Shown in pieces: positions 11,436 to 23,500 of a stretch of DNA of 64,000 nt (position 1 is its first letter; every line of letters starts with the position of its first letter). The notes beneath the pieces are model-generated. The model ran no database searches and was not told where the DNA came from. It saw nothing but the letters and a program-made list of their open reading frames with translations. The stretch comes from Diphasiastrum complanatum (lineage: Eukaryota > Streptophyta > Lycopodiopsida > Lycopodiales > Lycopodiaceae): the NCBI GenBank assembly GCA_029204225.1, contig CM055096.1, forward strand, positions 34,425,143-34,489,142. Reading direction: 5' to 3'. A program made the translations under genes and the position numbers.

Positions 11436-12628
11436 TGTAGCGCAGGCATCCCAAAGGGAACCGGGAACCACGACTTAGCTTCCCAGCTTTCAACTCGTGC
11501 CATCCAAACCCACTTGACATATAAGCAGCCAACTCGCCAACAACGATCAGACTTAACCAACTTGAAGTTCCGAAAACCAACATTGAGATCCAACCTGGCG
11601 CCATGCCAAATCGGGGGTCCCGATGTGGGTGACTTCCCTCCAAGCAAGCCGCCCGACATACATCAAACTTAACCTACTCGAAGCTTCGTTATAAACGAGT
11701 AACATCCATTCTAAGCAAGCGGTCTGACTTACATCAAACTTAACCAACTGAAAGCTTCGTCACGAGCGCTGGAAGCCAACCTGGCACGCCAGATTGGACA
11801 GCCATAAACAGGTAACTTCCACCCAAGCAAGCCATCCAACTCAGCCGACAAGTTAGAGCTCATTCCCCAAGAGCTTAACCCATTCACGTTCATGCAAGGA
11901 ACACTCAGAACCACAAGCCGCGACAGATATGGAGACAACCAATTCCTGGACCAAATGGTCCCGACAGCATACCGCTGCCGCCACGGACCGAATGGTCCCG
12001 ACGGCATACCATTGGCATCCCGGGATATGACCCTCAGTTATGTGCCAACTTAAAAATTTTGAAACAGCCTTACAACTAGCGCTTTTACCGAACACTGAAA
12101 CCCAGAAGGTAATCAGAGTCAGTTTGAGAAAAATCCCACTATATTGATAAATCTGAGAAGGTTACATTTCAAGTGTGTGACCGACCCTAGTCTCCGGGGT
12201 GCTAGCATGCCAAGGCGAGAGCCATGACAACGTTCCAGCAAGGGAGACCGAGACTTGGTTGGAGCTCGCCCTGAGTCGCAACCCGTACTCTCCTATAGTA
12301 TTGGTGGGATTCGGCACTCCCCCTCATAGCAAGCACTCTACCCAGGCTGGTAAAGCACATTTTTCTCTCTCTAAAATTTTCTCTCTCTAGAAAGTCATTT
12401 TATCTCTCTAGATTTTATTGATCCCCAGGCTTCCTTTAATCATGCCTAGATCGTGTGAGGTGTTGCACATCGATCTGAGCTCTCTGGACTTCGCTAGAAT
12501 CAATCAAAGATTTTCAGCCATAGGAACTTGGCGTCAACGCCGGGAGCAGCTGGGGCGCTGCTGGCGCCGGGGACAATGCTGGCGCCTGTGGCGCCGAAAG
12601 TAAAGCTTATAAAGGTAGCTTTACAACA
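11436..12628 (-). repeat. LARD 3' LTR (left copy)
   Basis: 1193 bp, nearly identical to 15314-16508. The clearest difference is near the right end, where this copy is rearranged in a GGCGC-rich tract (12530-12600). Confidence 0.92.
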
Positions 12629-14440
12629 TTCACCCCACCTTTAAAAAATCTGATGTCCTCATCATATGTCAGATTAAAGTAAAGGTGTCTCCCAATTGAA
12701 ATAAATATACATTTAAGCTACTTGGCACAGTACTCAATTTACTGGCCACTTTTTATTAACATTGAAGCTGACACAACACAAGTCGGGGGCTCAGCTCTTT
12801 GTACTGAAAAATTACATAACTTGAAAATATCTCTTTGTCTGGGAAAAGCGTAGATTTTATATCACTAATGTAAAACCCAAGAACCTTATTAACTGGTGAC
12901 AAAGGCGTTTCTGTGAAATGTTCGCCCCTGTCGCTTCTAACTTTTTGACTTTGGAATTCCTTTGAGCTCCTGATTTGTCCTTGATGCACTTTGTGTTGAG
13001 CTCCCTGAGCTCCAGATTTGATCAGTTCCGCACAGGTATCAAGGCTCCCTGAGCCAAAGGATTTATCGTTCGATTACCCACTTTATGGTCCACTCTGTGC
13101 CTTGTTGCTTCTGCACCTTGATTTCTCTCATTGTCCCAGCCTGATCTTGATACTTTTCCTTCTTGGCTCTTTAAGGTAGGCACAGATTGAGTACTCCGCA
13201 ATGCACCTCTCACTTAGCTTGAAGTAGACATTGACCTCGTGGAGAGCCAAAGGGTCGCACCAGTTTGATCCGCATACGAACTATCTCTTCGCGTTTGTTT
13301 GAAACACCATGTCCGTCGCGCAAAACTTGACTTTCACAATTCCATCACTGGTCAGTTGCCTCACAGTCAAAACAAGAAGTGTACATCGAGCTTGGCTTCA
13401 AGTAGCTCTCTTTGAATCAGACACATGCACCCAGAGTTTGCACTAGTCCGATCTCAATACGAACTGTCCCTTAGCGTCCGTTCGAAATACCAAGTCTCTC
13501 ATGCAAGACTCAACTTTCACAGTTCCTTCATTGATCAGCTGCCTTACACGTAACACAAGCCAGTGTACTCATATGTTTCCTCATCATTGTTGGTCCAGAG
13601 AAAGCCTATAACAAGCTTTCCTTTCCACAACAAAAACTTGTCAACTTATTAGGTCCAAAGTTCGCCAGTCTTCTCGTGTGAGTATGACTAGGTCACCTTG
13701 AATTTGTCCCCGTTTTGATCAACTTTCATTCAAAATTTGCCCCAAGAGAGAGGTGTGTGTGATAGTTCCCCTCTACTTATAAAATCAGCTGATCGGACTT
13801 AGAGTAGAGTTCTTCGGACAAAAAGCCTTTCCAACACTTTGCTTCCCATCTGCTAGGATTATGGCTTGATTCAACTTGTTGCCAATCTCTGAAGAGGATC
13901 CTAGTCTTTCCCCTTTGAGGAAAAATCCAACTGATACTGGATATCACCCATGCTCAGTGAGTTTCAGTTCCGAAGGTGGTCGTCCCAAAATGAAGACCAA
14001 CTGCTCCATAGAAGATCTCCCCTGAAATTGCCCTTTCCAACTTTTGACTTCCCGCTTGCGTCTGGTGGGCGTTGTCGCAAATGAAGCTAACCCAAGAAAC
14101 AGGCTAGCCATCCATCCTTTGCAAACATTGAGTCATTTCGTTGCCGTTCACGTGCGAGTACTTGAACTGCAAATCCGCCCCACAGATTCTGTAGTCTTCT
14201 TTGTTTAATGGTATCAGCCTTCAAAAGAAAGGTTCCTTCTCGAGCCATCAGCTCCTTGTATCACAAGCAATCATGCAAACTAGGCAAAGCACGAGTACTA
14301 AGACTCACCACGAATACATACAAGTAAGACACTCAGGCAGGTTTACTAACAAATAACAAAGACAAGGTCCACCTTTGAGATGGTCCTGCCAACGGACCTT
14401 TGCCTGGCCACGCCCATACAAATCGATTACAGAATCAGCC
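12629..14440. other. LARD interior, non-coding
   Basis: No protein similarity recognised in any frame. It contains a degenerate direct duplication: 13258-13382 resembles 13442-13566 (both run from a GATC..ATACGAACT-G start to an ACAAG...GTGTAC end, about 184 bp apart). Otherwise unstructured by eye. Confidence 0.6.
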
Positions 14441-14464
14441 CACATAGGACACCCCTCCAACTAT

Positions 14465-15235
14465 CCGTGCTTTCACCATTAAGCAGCACATTGCCTCAGT
14501 CACGCGCCACCACTTTTTGGTCGATAGCCCTTATAGTTAAATGATCGGCAGCTATCCTTGAATATACCACCCCCGTGCTTTCACCGTTAGGCAGCACATT
14601 GCCTTAGTAACGCCCCCCACCAAATCTAGTCGATAGCCCTTATAGCTAAACGATCGGCAGCATACCCCCCAATCGTGGACCCGTGCTTTCACCATTAGGC
14701 AGCACATTGCCTCAATAACGCCCCCACCAAATTTGGTCAATAGCCCTTATAGCTAAACGAACGGCAGCTACCCTTGAATATACCACCCCCGTGGACGCAC
14801 CCGTGCTTTCACTATTAGACAGCACATTGCCTCAGTAACGCCCCCACCAAATCTAGTCGATAGCCCTTATAGCTAAACGATCGGCAGCATACCACCCAAA
14901 TCGTGGACGCACCCGTGCTTTCACCGTTAGGCAGCACATTGCCTCAGTAACGCCCCCACCAAATTTGGTCGATAGCCCTTATAGCTAAACAAACGATGGC
15001 TATCGCGAATATGTCACCCCGCACCCCACAAGGCACAGACCGTGCTTACACCAACCTAATGGCAGCACATTGCCTCATCTGTCCTACGTGCAGACCGCGC
15101 CAGGCCCGAACCGCGGAAACTGACCGTGCTTACACCTCAAGGGCAACACCTTGACTCATCAAGCCCCCGTTCTACCGACCACCCCGACCGTGGACGCACC
15201 CGTGCTTACACTGTGGGCAACACCTTGCACAACAG
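14465..15235. repeat. LARD tandem repeat array beside the primer site
   Basis: At least eight starts of a related unit: 14465, 14573, 14681, 14801, 14913, 15040, 15124 and 15200. The first five are 108-127 bp apart and well conserved; the last three are shorter and degenerate. Each good unit opens with CCGTGCTTTCAC and carries the small hairpin AGGCA-gcacat-TGCCT, followed by a conserved GATAGCCCTTATAGCTAAA block. The array ends within 70 bp of the primer site, so in the element's RNA it would lie in the 5' leader. Confidence 0.9.
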
Positions 15236-15313
15236 TTGTCTTGATGAACCCCAAACAGTGGCCATTTTCGTGAGATCCGCATAGCTGACCGGCCAGTCGG
15301 CTCTGATACCACA

Positions 15314-16508
15314 TGTAGCGCAGGCATCCCAAAGGGAGCCGGGAACCACGACTTAGCTTTCCAACCTTCAACTCTTGCCATCCAAACCCACTTGACATAT
15401 AAGCAGCCAACTCGCCAACAACGATCAGACTTAACCAACTTGAAGTTCCGAAAACCAACATTGAGATCCAACCTGGCGCCATGCCAGATCGGGGGTCCCG
15501 ATATGGGTGACTTCCCTCCAAGCAAGCTGCCCGACATACATCAAACTTAACCAACTCGAAGCTTCATTACAAACGAGTAACATCCATTCCAAACAAGCGG
15601 TCTGACTTACATCAGACTTAACCAACTGAAAGCTTCGTCATGAGCGTTGGAAGCCAACCTGGCGCCACGCCAGACTGGACAGCCATAAACAGGTAACTTC
15701 CACCCAAGCAAGCCATCCAACTCAACCGACAGGTTAGAGCCCGTTCCCCAAGAGCTTAACCCATTCACGTTCATGCAAGGAACACTCAGAACCACAAGCC
15801 GCGACAGATATGGAGACAACCAGTTCCTGGACCAAATGGTCCCAACAGCATATCGCTGCCGCCACGGACCGAATGGTCCCGACGGCATACCGTTGGCGTC
15901 CCGGGATACGACCCTCAGCTATGTGCCAACTTAAAAATTTTGAAGCAGCCTTACAATTGGCGCTTTTACCAAACACTGAAACCCAGAAGGTAATCAGAGT
16001 CAGTTTGAGAAAAATCCCACTTTATTGATAAATCTGAGAAGGTTACATTTCAAGTGTGTGACCGACCCTAGTCTCCGGGGCGCTAGCATGCCAAGGCGAG
16101 AGCCATGACAACATTCCAGCAAGGGAGGCTGAGACTTGGTTGGAGCTCGCCCTGAGTCGCAACCCGCACTCCCCTATAGTATTGGTGGGATTCGGCACTC
16201 CCCCTCATAGCAAGCACTCTACCCAGGCTGGTAAAGCACATTTTTCTCTCTCTAGAAAGCCATTTTCTCTCTCTAGATTCTATTGATCCCCAGGCTTCCT
16301 TTAATCATGCCTAGATCGTGTGAGGTGATTGCACATCGATCTAAGCTCTCTGGACTTTGCTAGAACCGATCAAAGATTTTCAGCCATAGAAACTTGGCGT
16401 TGGCTGGATTCTGGTCACAGTGGCACTAGGAGCGGCGTCGGGAGCAACTGGGGCGCTGTTGGCGCCAGTGGCACCGGAAGTAAAGCTTATAAAGGTAGCT
16501 TTACAACA
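15314..16508 (-). repeat. LARD 5' LTR (right copy)
   Basis: 1195 bp pair of 11436-12628. The minus-strand primer site at 15299-15311 adjoins its left end, which makes it the 5' LTR of a minus-strand element. Confidence 0.92.
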
Positions 16509-19500
16509 CGTGAAGAACTAAACATGCAACTGGCTAAAAAATTCTTGCAAAAAAAGGGTCACCAAAAAGATAAAAAATCTTCGATGGCCCTTCCTTTGCC
16601 TAAAATCGGCATTGGTCGATTACCTAGGATGGATGACTTAGGAGCTCTTTCCATGCGACCCCCTCACTTGTTTAGGACGTCAACACATAAAATGGGTGAA
16701 GGCGTCGTTGTGCACGGGTTGTTGCAATGGGTGGGTCTTGCAATGTAGCGACCTATTGGACTAGTCTCTCAGCTCTTCTTCTTCATGTATTGACATGTTT
16801 TTTGATCCTTCGAGGCTACTTTCTCCTTTCACCATTTTGGGCTCCTCTTCTTTATCTATTCTTCTCAGCCTTCATGTGTAGTTTTTGAATCTTCCTTATG
16901 AGATGGTATGTATCTTCAAATGTTTAATCGATGAAAAGAGCTAGATGGAAAATATTCATAATAGAGTTCATATATTGATGATCATCTCCGCAAGGAGTGC
17001 TTGCTAATTTGATGAAAAAGCCTTGGTTGAATCGTTGGTGGGCTAGAAGAGATGTGGTTCAAAAATTGGAGGATAAGGGAAAGTTGAATCAGTGGAGAAG
17101 GTGGCATGTCTATTGATTGTACATTAAGTGACATCAGATGAATGAGTGCCCATTGCGAGAGGTGTCCAATAGGTGATGGGATGGTGATTAAATCCTCAAG
17201 CAAGCTACCCGAAATAACTATTGGGTTGCCCAATATGGGGTCACTAAATTTTGGGGTGCATCTTGGCCTGCAAGGGGAGCTTGAAATCGGAACCAAAGAA
17301 ACTTTCAATGCCAAGCTAACCAACTCAGCCAACGTTGTTTGATAATCTTGGGTCAATGAGGACGAGCCCTTGAATATGTTTTTTTTTGTACAACCTTGAG
17401 TTTCATCCACCCACAAATGGGCATGGAATCAAACTTGAGTGGGTTACCCAAACGATGATATCTGGACCAATAAGCATGATGTATATTACAAAATGAAAAA
17501 TTTGTGATTGAAAGGGGGTTTGATATATGCCCATCCAAATTGTTTTGCATCATATTCTTAGAGATAACATAACAAACTATCCATAACTCTTAAAAATACA
17601 TTCATAGCATTCATGAGTTATTCACATGCACTACATACCTTATACCTTCTATTGTTGTCTCAAGCTTTCTAAGCATTCAAACATGACTAACTTTAGCTTG
17701 GGATCCATGCCAGTGTATGCTTTAGGGATATATTGCAACTTATCTTCATGGTGTCCCACTTCACGTCCTTTCTATTCACCTTATGTTGTTGCTACTTTTG
17801 TGCTTATACCAATGTGCTTTTTATCTAGATGTCTTCATCCTTCGCATCTCTCACATGCTACTCTCCCTTCCTTTGTTATTCATATTTTTTCCATGGAGTT
17901 GTAATTATAATTTGCAATGCTACAGATCGTGCCTTTATTTTGTTCTCATCTTATGGTGGCACAATGTGTTTTCGCTTGGAGTCTCTTGGTTTTGGTGGCA
18001 GGTCAACTCTTCAGATAAGTATGTATATGGCTATTGTTGGGGCTTTCTTTCCACCAATATGAAGTTTGCCATCTGTTTGCCTCTTTTGGCTGTTGGTTTG
18101 CTTTTGTGCTCTCCCTGCTATTGTTGTGTGGTTCAACACTCCAAATTAGCATTTTTTTTAATCTCTCAGTGGCACTTGGTTTTTGGTGTGTACCTTGGCT
18201 ATGAACTGTTCTACTTGCCTCCTCATTGTGTCGTCGTTTGGATTTTATGCTCCTCCACAATGTTCTAATGATTAGTTGTGGCTTCTTCAACATAAGTTTT
18301 GGTTTGTTGGTGGTGTTGTCCTCTATTATGTTATAGTTGCTTGCTAATCTAGGGATACATGTGTTGTGATTATTTGCTCATTTTGTTTGGTATTGAAATT
18401 TTTTGCCAAATGGGCTATATTCCGAAAAGGCCATTTCATTTTTTTAGTGATATTTGCCAACATTTTCCTAACCACGTCCTCATTGCATTTTTTTAGCATA
18501 TCCTTCATAAATGTACCTAACTATGAGAAAGTTGATTTCAAAGCCTTACAACACTTTCTGTCAATCAATGGGATATATATGTATATATCTCTCTCTCAAT
18601 TCTTGAATCTTTTACAATAATTATCAAATGAGATCCCATAAGAGTTATTGAGACAACCTGGGGCCTTGTTTCCATGAGCGAGCAACTATTTTTCCAAGGA
18701 GGTCCTCGCACAATCCCAAAGCAAAATTTCTTGATTAGATAATGACTTGTTGGCTATCCATGCCTTCACATTCATGAGACACTCATATTTTGCAACTCAG
18801 GAAACTCGTCCGTATACAATGTTAATGTTTTTTTTCACCATACAACATGAGCTATTTCATTACACATCAAATTGACAATTTTTAAAGTAGGTTCAAATCT
18901 TTGGAATACATGCATAAAGCATATTAAGCCCAAGATAGTTGTATAAAATATATTAACCTCTAATTTCACCCAAAAAAACATTTTCATCACAAAATGTCAA
19001 ATCAAATTTGATTGATGTCACATGATAAAGAAGAATTGATGTCACATGAACAAGGTACTCTTGATTATTAGCAATGACATACTAATATTTACAATGTGCA
19101 AAAGCTAGATAAAACGTATTCTAGCATTTAGCCAAAGTGAATTGAGCCGCATAAACAGAGACATTACTTCACATGTTCATAATAACTTAGACAAAGACTT
19201 TCAATAAACAAAGACTGCTTCACGTGTTCATAATAACTTAAATTCAAATTCACCTCTATATAAATTCAAAAAAATAGAATTTCTAATCCAATCTCTCTAA
19301 CGTCATGGCAATTTTTCTTTGTTCATATTTTTTGCATTGTGAAATTTTTATGACACTTAATCTCTTGTATGGAAGACGCTACTTCATGTTTCAATCCAAA
19401 CAACAATCATTGCGAATAATAAATGGTCAACTAAAATTCTCAAATTAAACTTCTTAGCCTCCACTTTGAAGTTGAAGCTTGTGCAAATAACAATGTCAGT

Positions 19501-19734
19501 CAAATGATAAAAGTCTCTATAATGACATTTTTTGCAAAGAATACCTTCAACATATATTTAATTCATATTTTTTCGATGAAATGAGTAGCTTGTTCCAAAT
19601 TTTAAAACAAAAAAGGCACCGAAATAGGCATGTTTCTTAACAAAGTAAGTGCTAAGGTCCAAAATAAGTGCATCCTAATTTTTATGAATCACAAAAAGAA
19701 TGTTGCCTCTAAATTAAAACGTGGAAAATGGAAA
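16509..19734. other. Unassigned AT-rich region
   Basis: No gene, RNA or mobile-element motif recognised on either strand. A plus-strand reading 16503-16748 and minus-strand readings 16982-17553 are open but show no family signature. 17780-18300 is T-rich, giving hydrophobic-looking readings that are probably compositional. Short direct repeats occur, for example ACTTCAC-TGTTCATAATAACTTA near 19165 and 19214. Confidence 0.4.
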
Positions 19735-20064
19735 GAAGTGATTCCATCCTCACTTTCCACAATGAATAGTTGATTGAGATAAGCCTATCATTGCCTTTCA
19801 ACATGTATCCACTTGATGTAGCCATGTTGCAATGACTTGATCCTTCTCTTTCAACCTATTCCAATGCACAAAGCACTCTTTTGAAATACAACAAATGTTT
19901 TCAAAAAGAAATAACAAAGATACGAAACCTCTCAATTCTCTTCTAGCACTTATATCTATCAACACAGAATGTAGAAATCTTGATGAACCTATGATCTATC
20001 CTCAATCTAATGACTATTGCCACTTCCTAAGATTGAAACACACCCTAATGTCCCAATCTAGTCT
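19735..20064 (-). pseudogene. Copia-V family fragment: 5' leader and gag start
   Basis: Closely resembles 46998-47340 throughout its length, including leader sequence. The minus-strand reading near 19740-19800 is NYSLWKVRMESL, the start of a copia gag. No LTR or further coding sequence accompanies it. Confidence 0.8.
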
Positions 20065-20519
20065 AGCAAACAAACAAACAGGGCCGTAGGCAGATCCTCG
20101 ACAGGAAAATAGCCACAGTACTGGAGGCTAGACTGGTTGCCGTAGGCAGCGATTGAGGCCATGGATTGGACATAACGAAGGAAACTTCAAACTCATGGAG
20201 TTCACCTACATATAAGTCCAAAGAGCATTATTCCACTTGTAATTTGTGAAATGTGAAAATTCCACTAGGATGCCACCTAAGGAACTCTGTTGCTTATTTA
20301 AGAGAGTCCCTCTTTGTGAAGAGGAGCATTTTGTGTATCGTATCAACTCCATGCTAAAATGAGAAGAGCCTCCATGAGTTAAATGCACCCATTGAGCTCC
20401 TTGATCATAATGGTTTTCTTGAGTGATGCCCCTATGATCATGCCTTTCCATTCATATTGTCTGTGGTTGTGGATTTAGAGTGGATTAATTTTTTTGTTTT
20501 CCTAGTTGTGGATTAGTTT

Positions 20520-20531
20520 TCATTTCTTCTT
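20520..20531 (-). other. RPN10: RPN10 proposed terminal coding exon
   Basis: After exon 9 (ending ...TDDE in phase 0) the next plausible acceptor is TTAATTCAG at 20532-20540. It is followed by AAG AAG AAA TGA, giving a lysine-rich tail like that of other plant RPN10 proteins. If this acceptor is not used, retention of intron 9 would add only VLLLHK before a stop. Confidence 0.55.
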
Positions 20532-23500
20532 CTGAATTAATGTAGGAATCAGCATTCAAGTAAACTAAATAGACTAGAAATGTGACATAAATCTTGCATA
20601 TCCTCTAACATTCTAGTTCTTGCATAACGTGGATCAAATACTACGACATCCCAGTAGGTGCAAGTCACGACTTCAGACTCATGGAGTTCACCCACATATA
20701 AGTCTAAGACCATCAACTCATCATGCATAACGTGGAATGAAGGCTAGAAGTGAAGAACAAAGCCAATTAGATGAGATCCCTACTTCCTCATGGGAGAATA
20801 AGGCAAGCTTACACTTCATCTCTTCAGCTTGCTCAAAACCTGATCAAAGGGCAAAATGCACCACTAAAGATAGAAGAATTAGCACAAACTGCCTGCTTGT
20901 AACTTGGACGAAAATCTCAAATGGGAACTACATGTCCATCATTTATCAAAGTGAATTTCAGAGAATTTGTGACCATAAACTTATCATATACAGTTGGAAC
21001 AACGAAACTCAAAATAGCATACTCTGAGACTAAATGCTTGAGTCAAAATGATCATTCATATGCTTACAATCACATAAACTTGCCCCAACACCAAATGAAG
21101 ACATTGAATCTTTACAAAGCAAACCCACAAACAATTTTGATGTTATTTCTCTTCATCATCATTCAGCAACACATTGCTGCAAATAGAGCCGTGTCCTATA
21201 AAATCTGGATATCCACTTATATTTAAGAAAAAAGCTAGTTCGAACTTCGAAGTCTTTTCCATTAAAAGAATACAGCTTTCTTTTGAATCTTTACTTCAAG
21301 AACTGTGTAGTTGCCATGACCCCCATGTTCGATGATAAAAAATCAGTTCAAACAATCTTGAATGGGATGCGGCAAAAAACTTGTGCTGAAAGTCATATCA
21401 ACTTGTCTCCTCGTGATCTTTGTTCTTTGTATCTGTCTTTTGCTTTTTCTACATATAAAAAGGGATCAGTCAATGCCTGCACAAGTAAGCTGATAAAAAA
21501 TCCAACAGAGAAGAGAACACATCTTATAAATCTTACGTATCATAAGAGTATAGTAAAACTCCAAATCCCAGTCTAAGTCTTTACTTATGCAATAATAGTA
21601 CCTCATCATCAGTTTGCAAGGAGGCAAGAACTTCTCGCACAGATGGATCATTTGGATCAACCCCAGGAAGCTGAGATCATCAAAATCAACGATTACTATG
21701 GAACTACCCAACCAACCGTAATCAAGTATGATATGCAGAAAAATTCAAACCCTAAAAATACTTGCTATTCTCAGCATACTACAAGTGATTGATGTAACTA
21801 AACCAAACAAAAGACATGCTCAAAGCTAATGCATAGAAACGTAATTTACTCCATACAATAAGGTGCTTATTGAATAGAGAGGAGAACTGAAAAACAGGAA
21901 TAGAAAAGCCAGGCTTTCTCATGCAGGAAGACAGACCTATAGATGATGAGTCCATACAAGCATATGATAGATTATATATAAACTCTGCATATTATATTTT
22001 TTGCTAACTAGCATTTGACTGTTTCTCAGATGATCTAAAATGAAGGAATCGCCATACCGAAGCTAGAATTGAAGTTACAAAGCTTTGATCACCCAGCACT
22101 CTGCTCATATCCAGACTCGAACGAGAGGCAGCAGCATCACCTTCATGCATAGACATGCGAAGTGCTGCATTTGGACATCAATCAAAATAAGTCCCTACAC
22201 CAAGGCTGTGAAATTATTAAGCCTGTGAATATTGCAATGCCTAGAGAGAAATTCCAAAGTAACCTCATTGAACATTCAGTGACATTTTCCTTTTGTTCCT
22301 TTTATTCAACATTCATGACGGCTTGGGAATGTCATATCAGCTGCTTGGATTATTATGCTAGTGAAACTATGACATGTGAAAGGTATTTCTGAAATTCTTG
22401 CACTCAATATGCATGAATCATGTGCCTTTCTCACATCAGCTACTTTGAGAAGCTTTTTCAAAATTTCACAATGTGGAAAACTTCTGGATTGCTCTCTGTT
22501 GGTACAAGCATTCATAAAACTCAGGTTTTGGTTTTGAAGTGTTAATTCCAATTCTTATATTGACACCCTATTGCAATGCAACAAAGTGATAGGTCAGTTT
22601 ACCTTCCCCACTTGCGAAGTCTTTGTTGACTGGGTAAATAGTGATTGTATGATAAGTTAATAACATACAAAGATTTGAATCAAAGTATATAAAGTATAAA
22701 CTTCCAATGGTGAAATCATACCACACAGCCATTTCTCATCTAAGAAATACAATAGGCTCTGGAAAGCCATAAAACAAAAAATGAAACCAAGTGGAAGTAC
22801 TCGTAACAAATTCAACATCAATAAGAAATAATGGACTTCTAATCTGATATGTCAACAATGCATTGCTAAAGTTGGCATGCAAGAACGTTAGGCCCCATAA
22901 AAATCACTTGCAGACTGAACCTTCCAATCTAATCCACGTCTGAGAATATAGAGATCCAAACTTTTCAATCAAGATAAGCACGCATCATGAAGGGCCTGCA
23001 TGAATGTAAGTAAGGATGATAACTAGAGAGTACGGTTCCCAAACCCACCATAGGCAAGGTCTTGGTCATCTCCTATGGCTTCTGACATAGCAATATCCCC
23101 GGTAGAAGCCTGACCAGTTGCTGTACTTGTGTCTGCCATCGACATGGCCAATGCCTGCTCTAGCAATGATGTCTCGTCATCCTGCCATGAAGAGCAATTA
23201 CAGAGCTTATTAATACTGCTGCAAAGCATGCAAGTTTCACAGGCACCCAACAAACACATTCACCAAGGGAGTTATAAAAAAATTTCAACCACAAAACACG
23301 ATTCCTAAGATATTAGTGTAGGGTTTGAAAGCAGTATCATCTAAGCTGAAGCCATGATGAAATCTACAGCTCATGAAGTCTTTAACCATCAACTTCATCG
23401 TGCATAGTGTTGCCTAAATCCCTACTCACTTCATTAGCACCCAAAAGCAGGTGCAGCTCGGATACACAAACATATGCCAACATATTAGCTTTCATCCATC

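Larger units (their letters stand above)
11436..16508 (-). mobile_element. LARD-like large non-autonomous LTR element
   Basis: Two LTRs of about 1.19 kb flank a 2685-bp interior without gag or pol. Orientation is set by a primer site on the minus strand (TGGTATCAGAGCC, complement of 15299-15311) two bases from the right-hand LTR, and by a purine-rich tract (minus strand AAAGGTGGGGTGAA, 12629-12643) beside the left-hand LTR. The LTRs begin TGTTGTAAAG and end GCGCTACA on the minus strand. The 5-bp flanks do not match (CATGT left, CGTGA right). It must be mobilised by proteins from another element. The longest readings inside the LTRs recur in both copies and are not convincing genes. Confidence 0.88.

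Noticed and set aside
11411-12095. Several open readings on the minus strand of the LARD LTR
   Set aside because: They recur in both LTR copies, overlap each other in different frames and show no domain; treated as chance openness in a repeat.
14465-15235. CRISPR array
   Set aside because: Units are 76-127 bp, contiguous and degenerate, without spacer structure; the context is a plant LTR element.
17783-18293. Hydrophobic 161-codon plus-strand reading resembling a membrane protein
   Set aside because: T-rich composition explains the L/F/C-rich translation; no start context, homologue or splice structure supports it.
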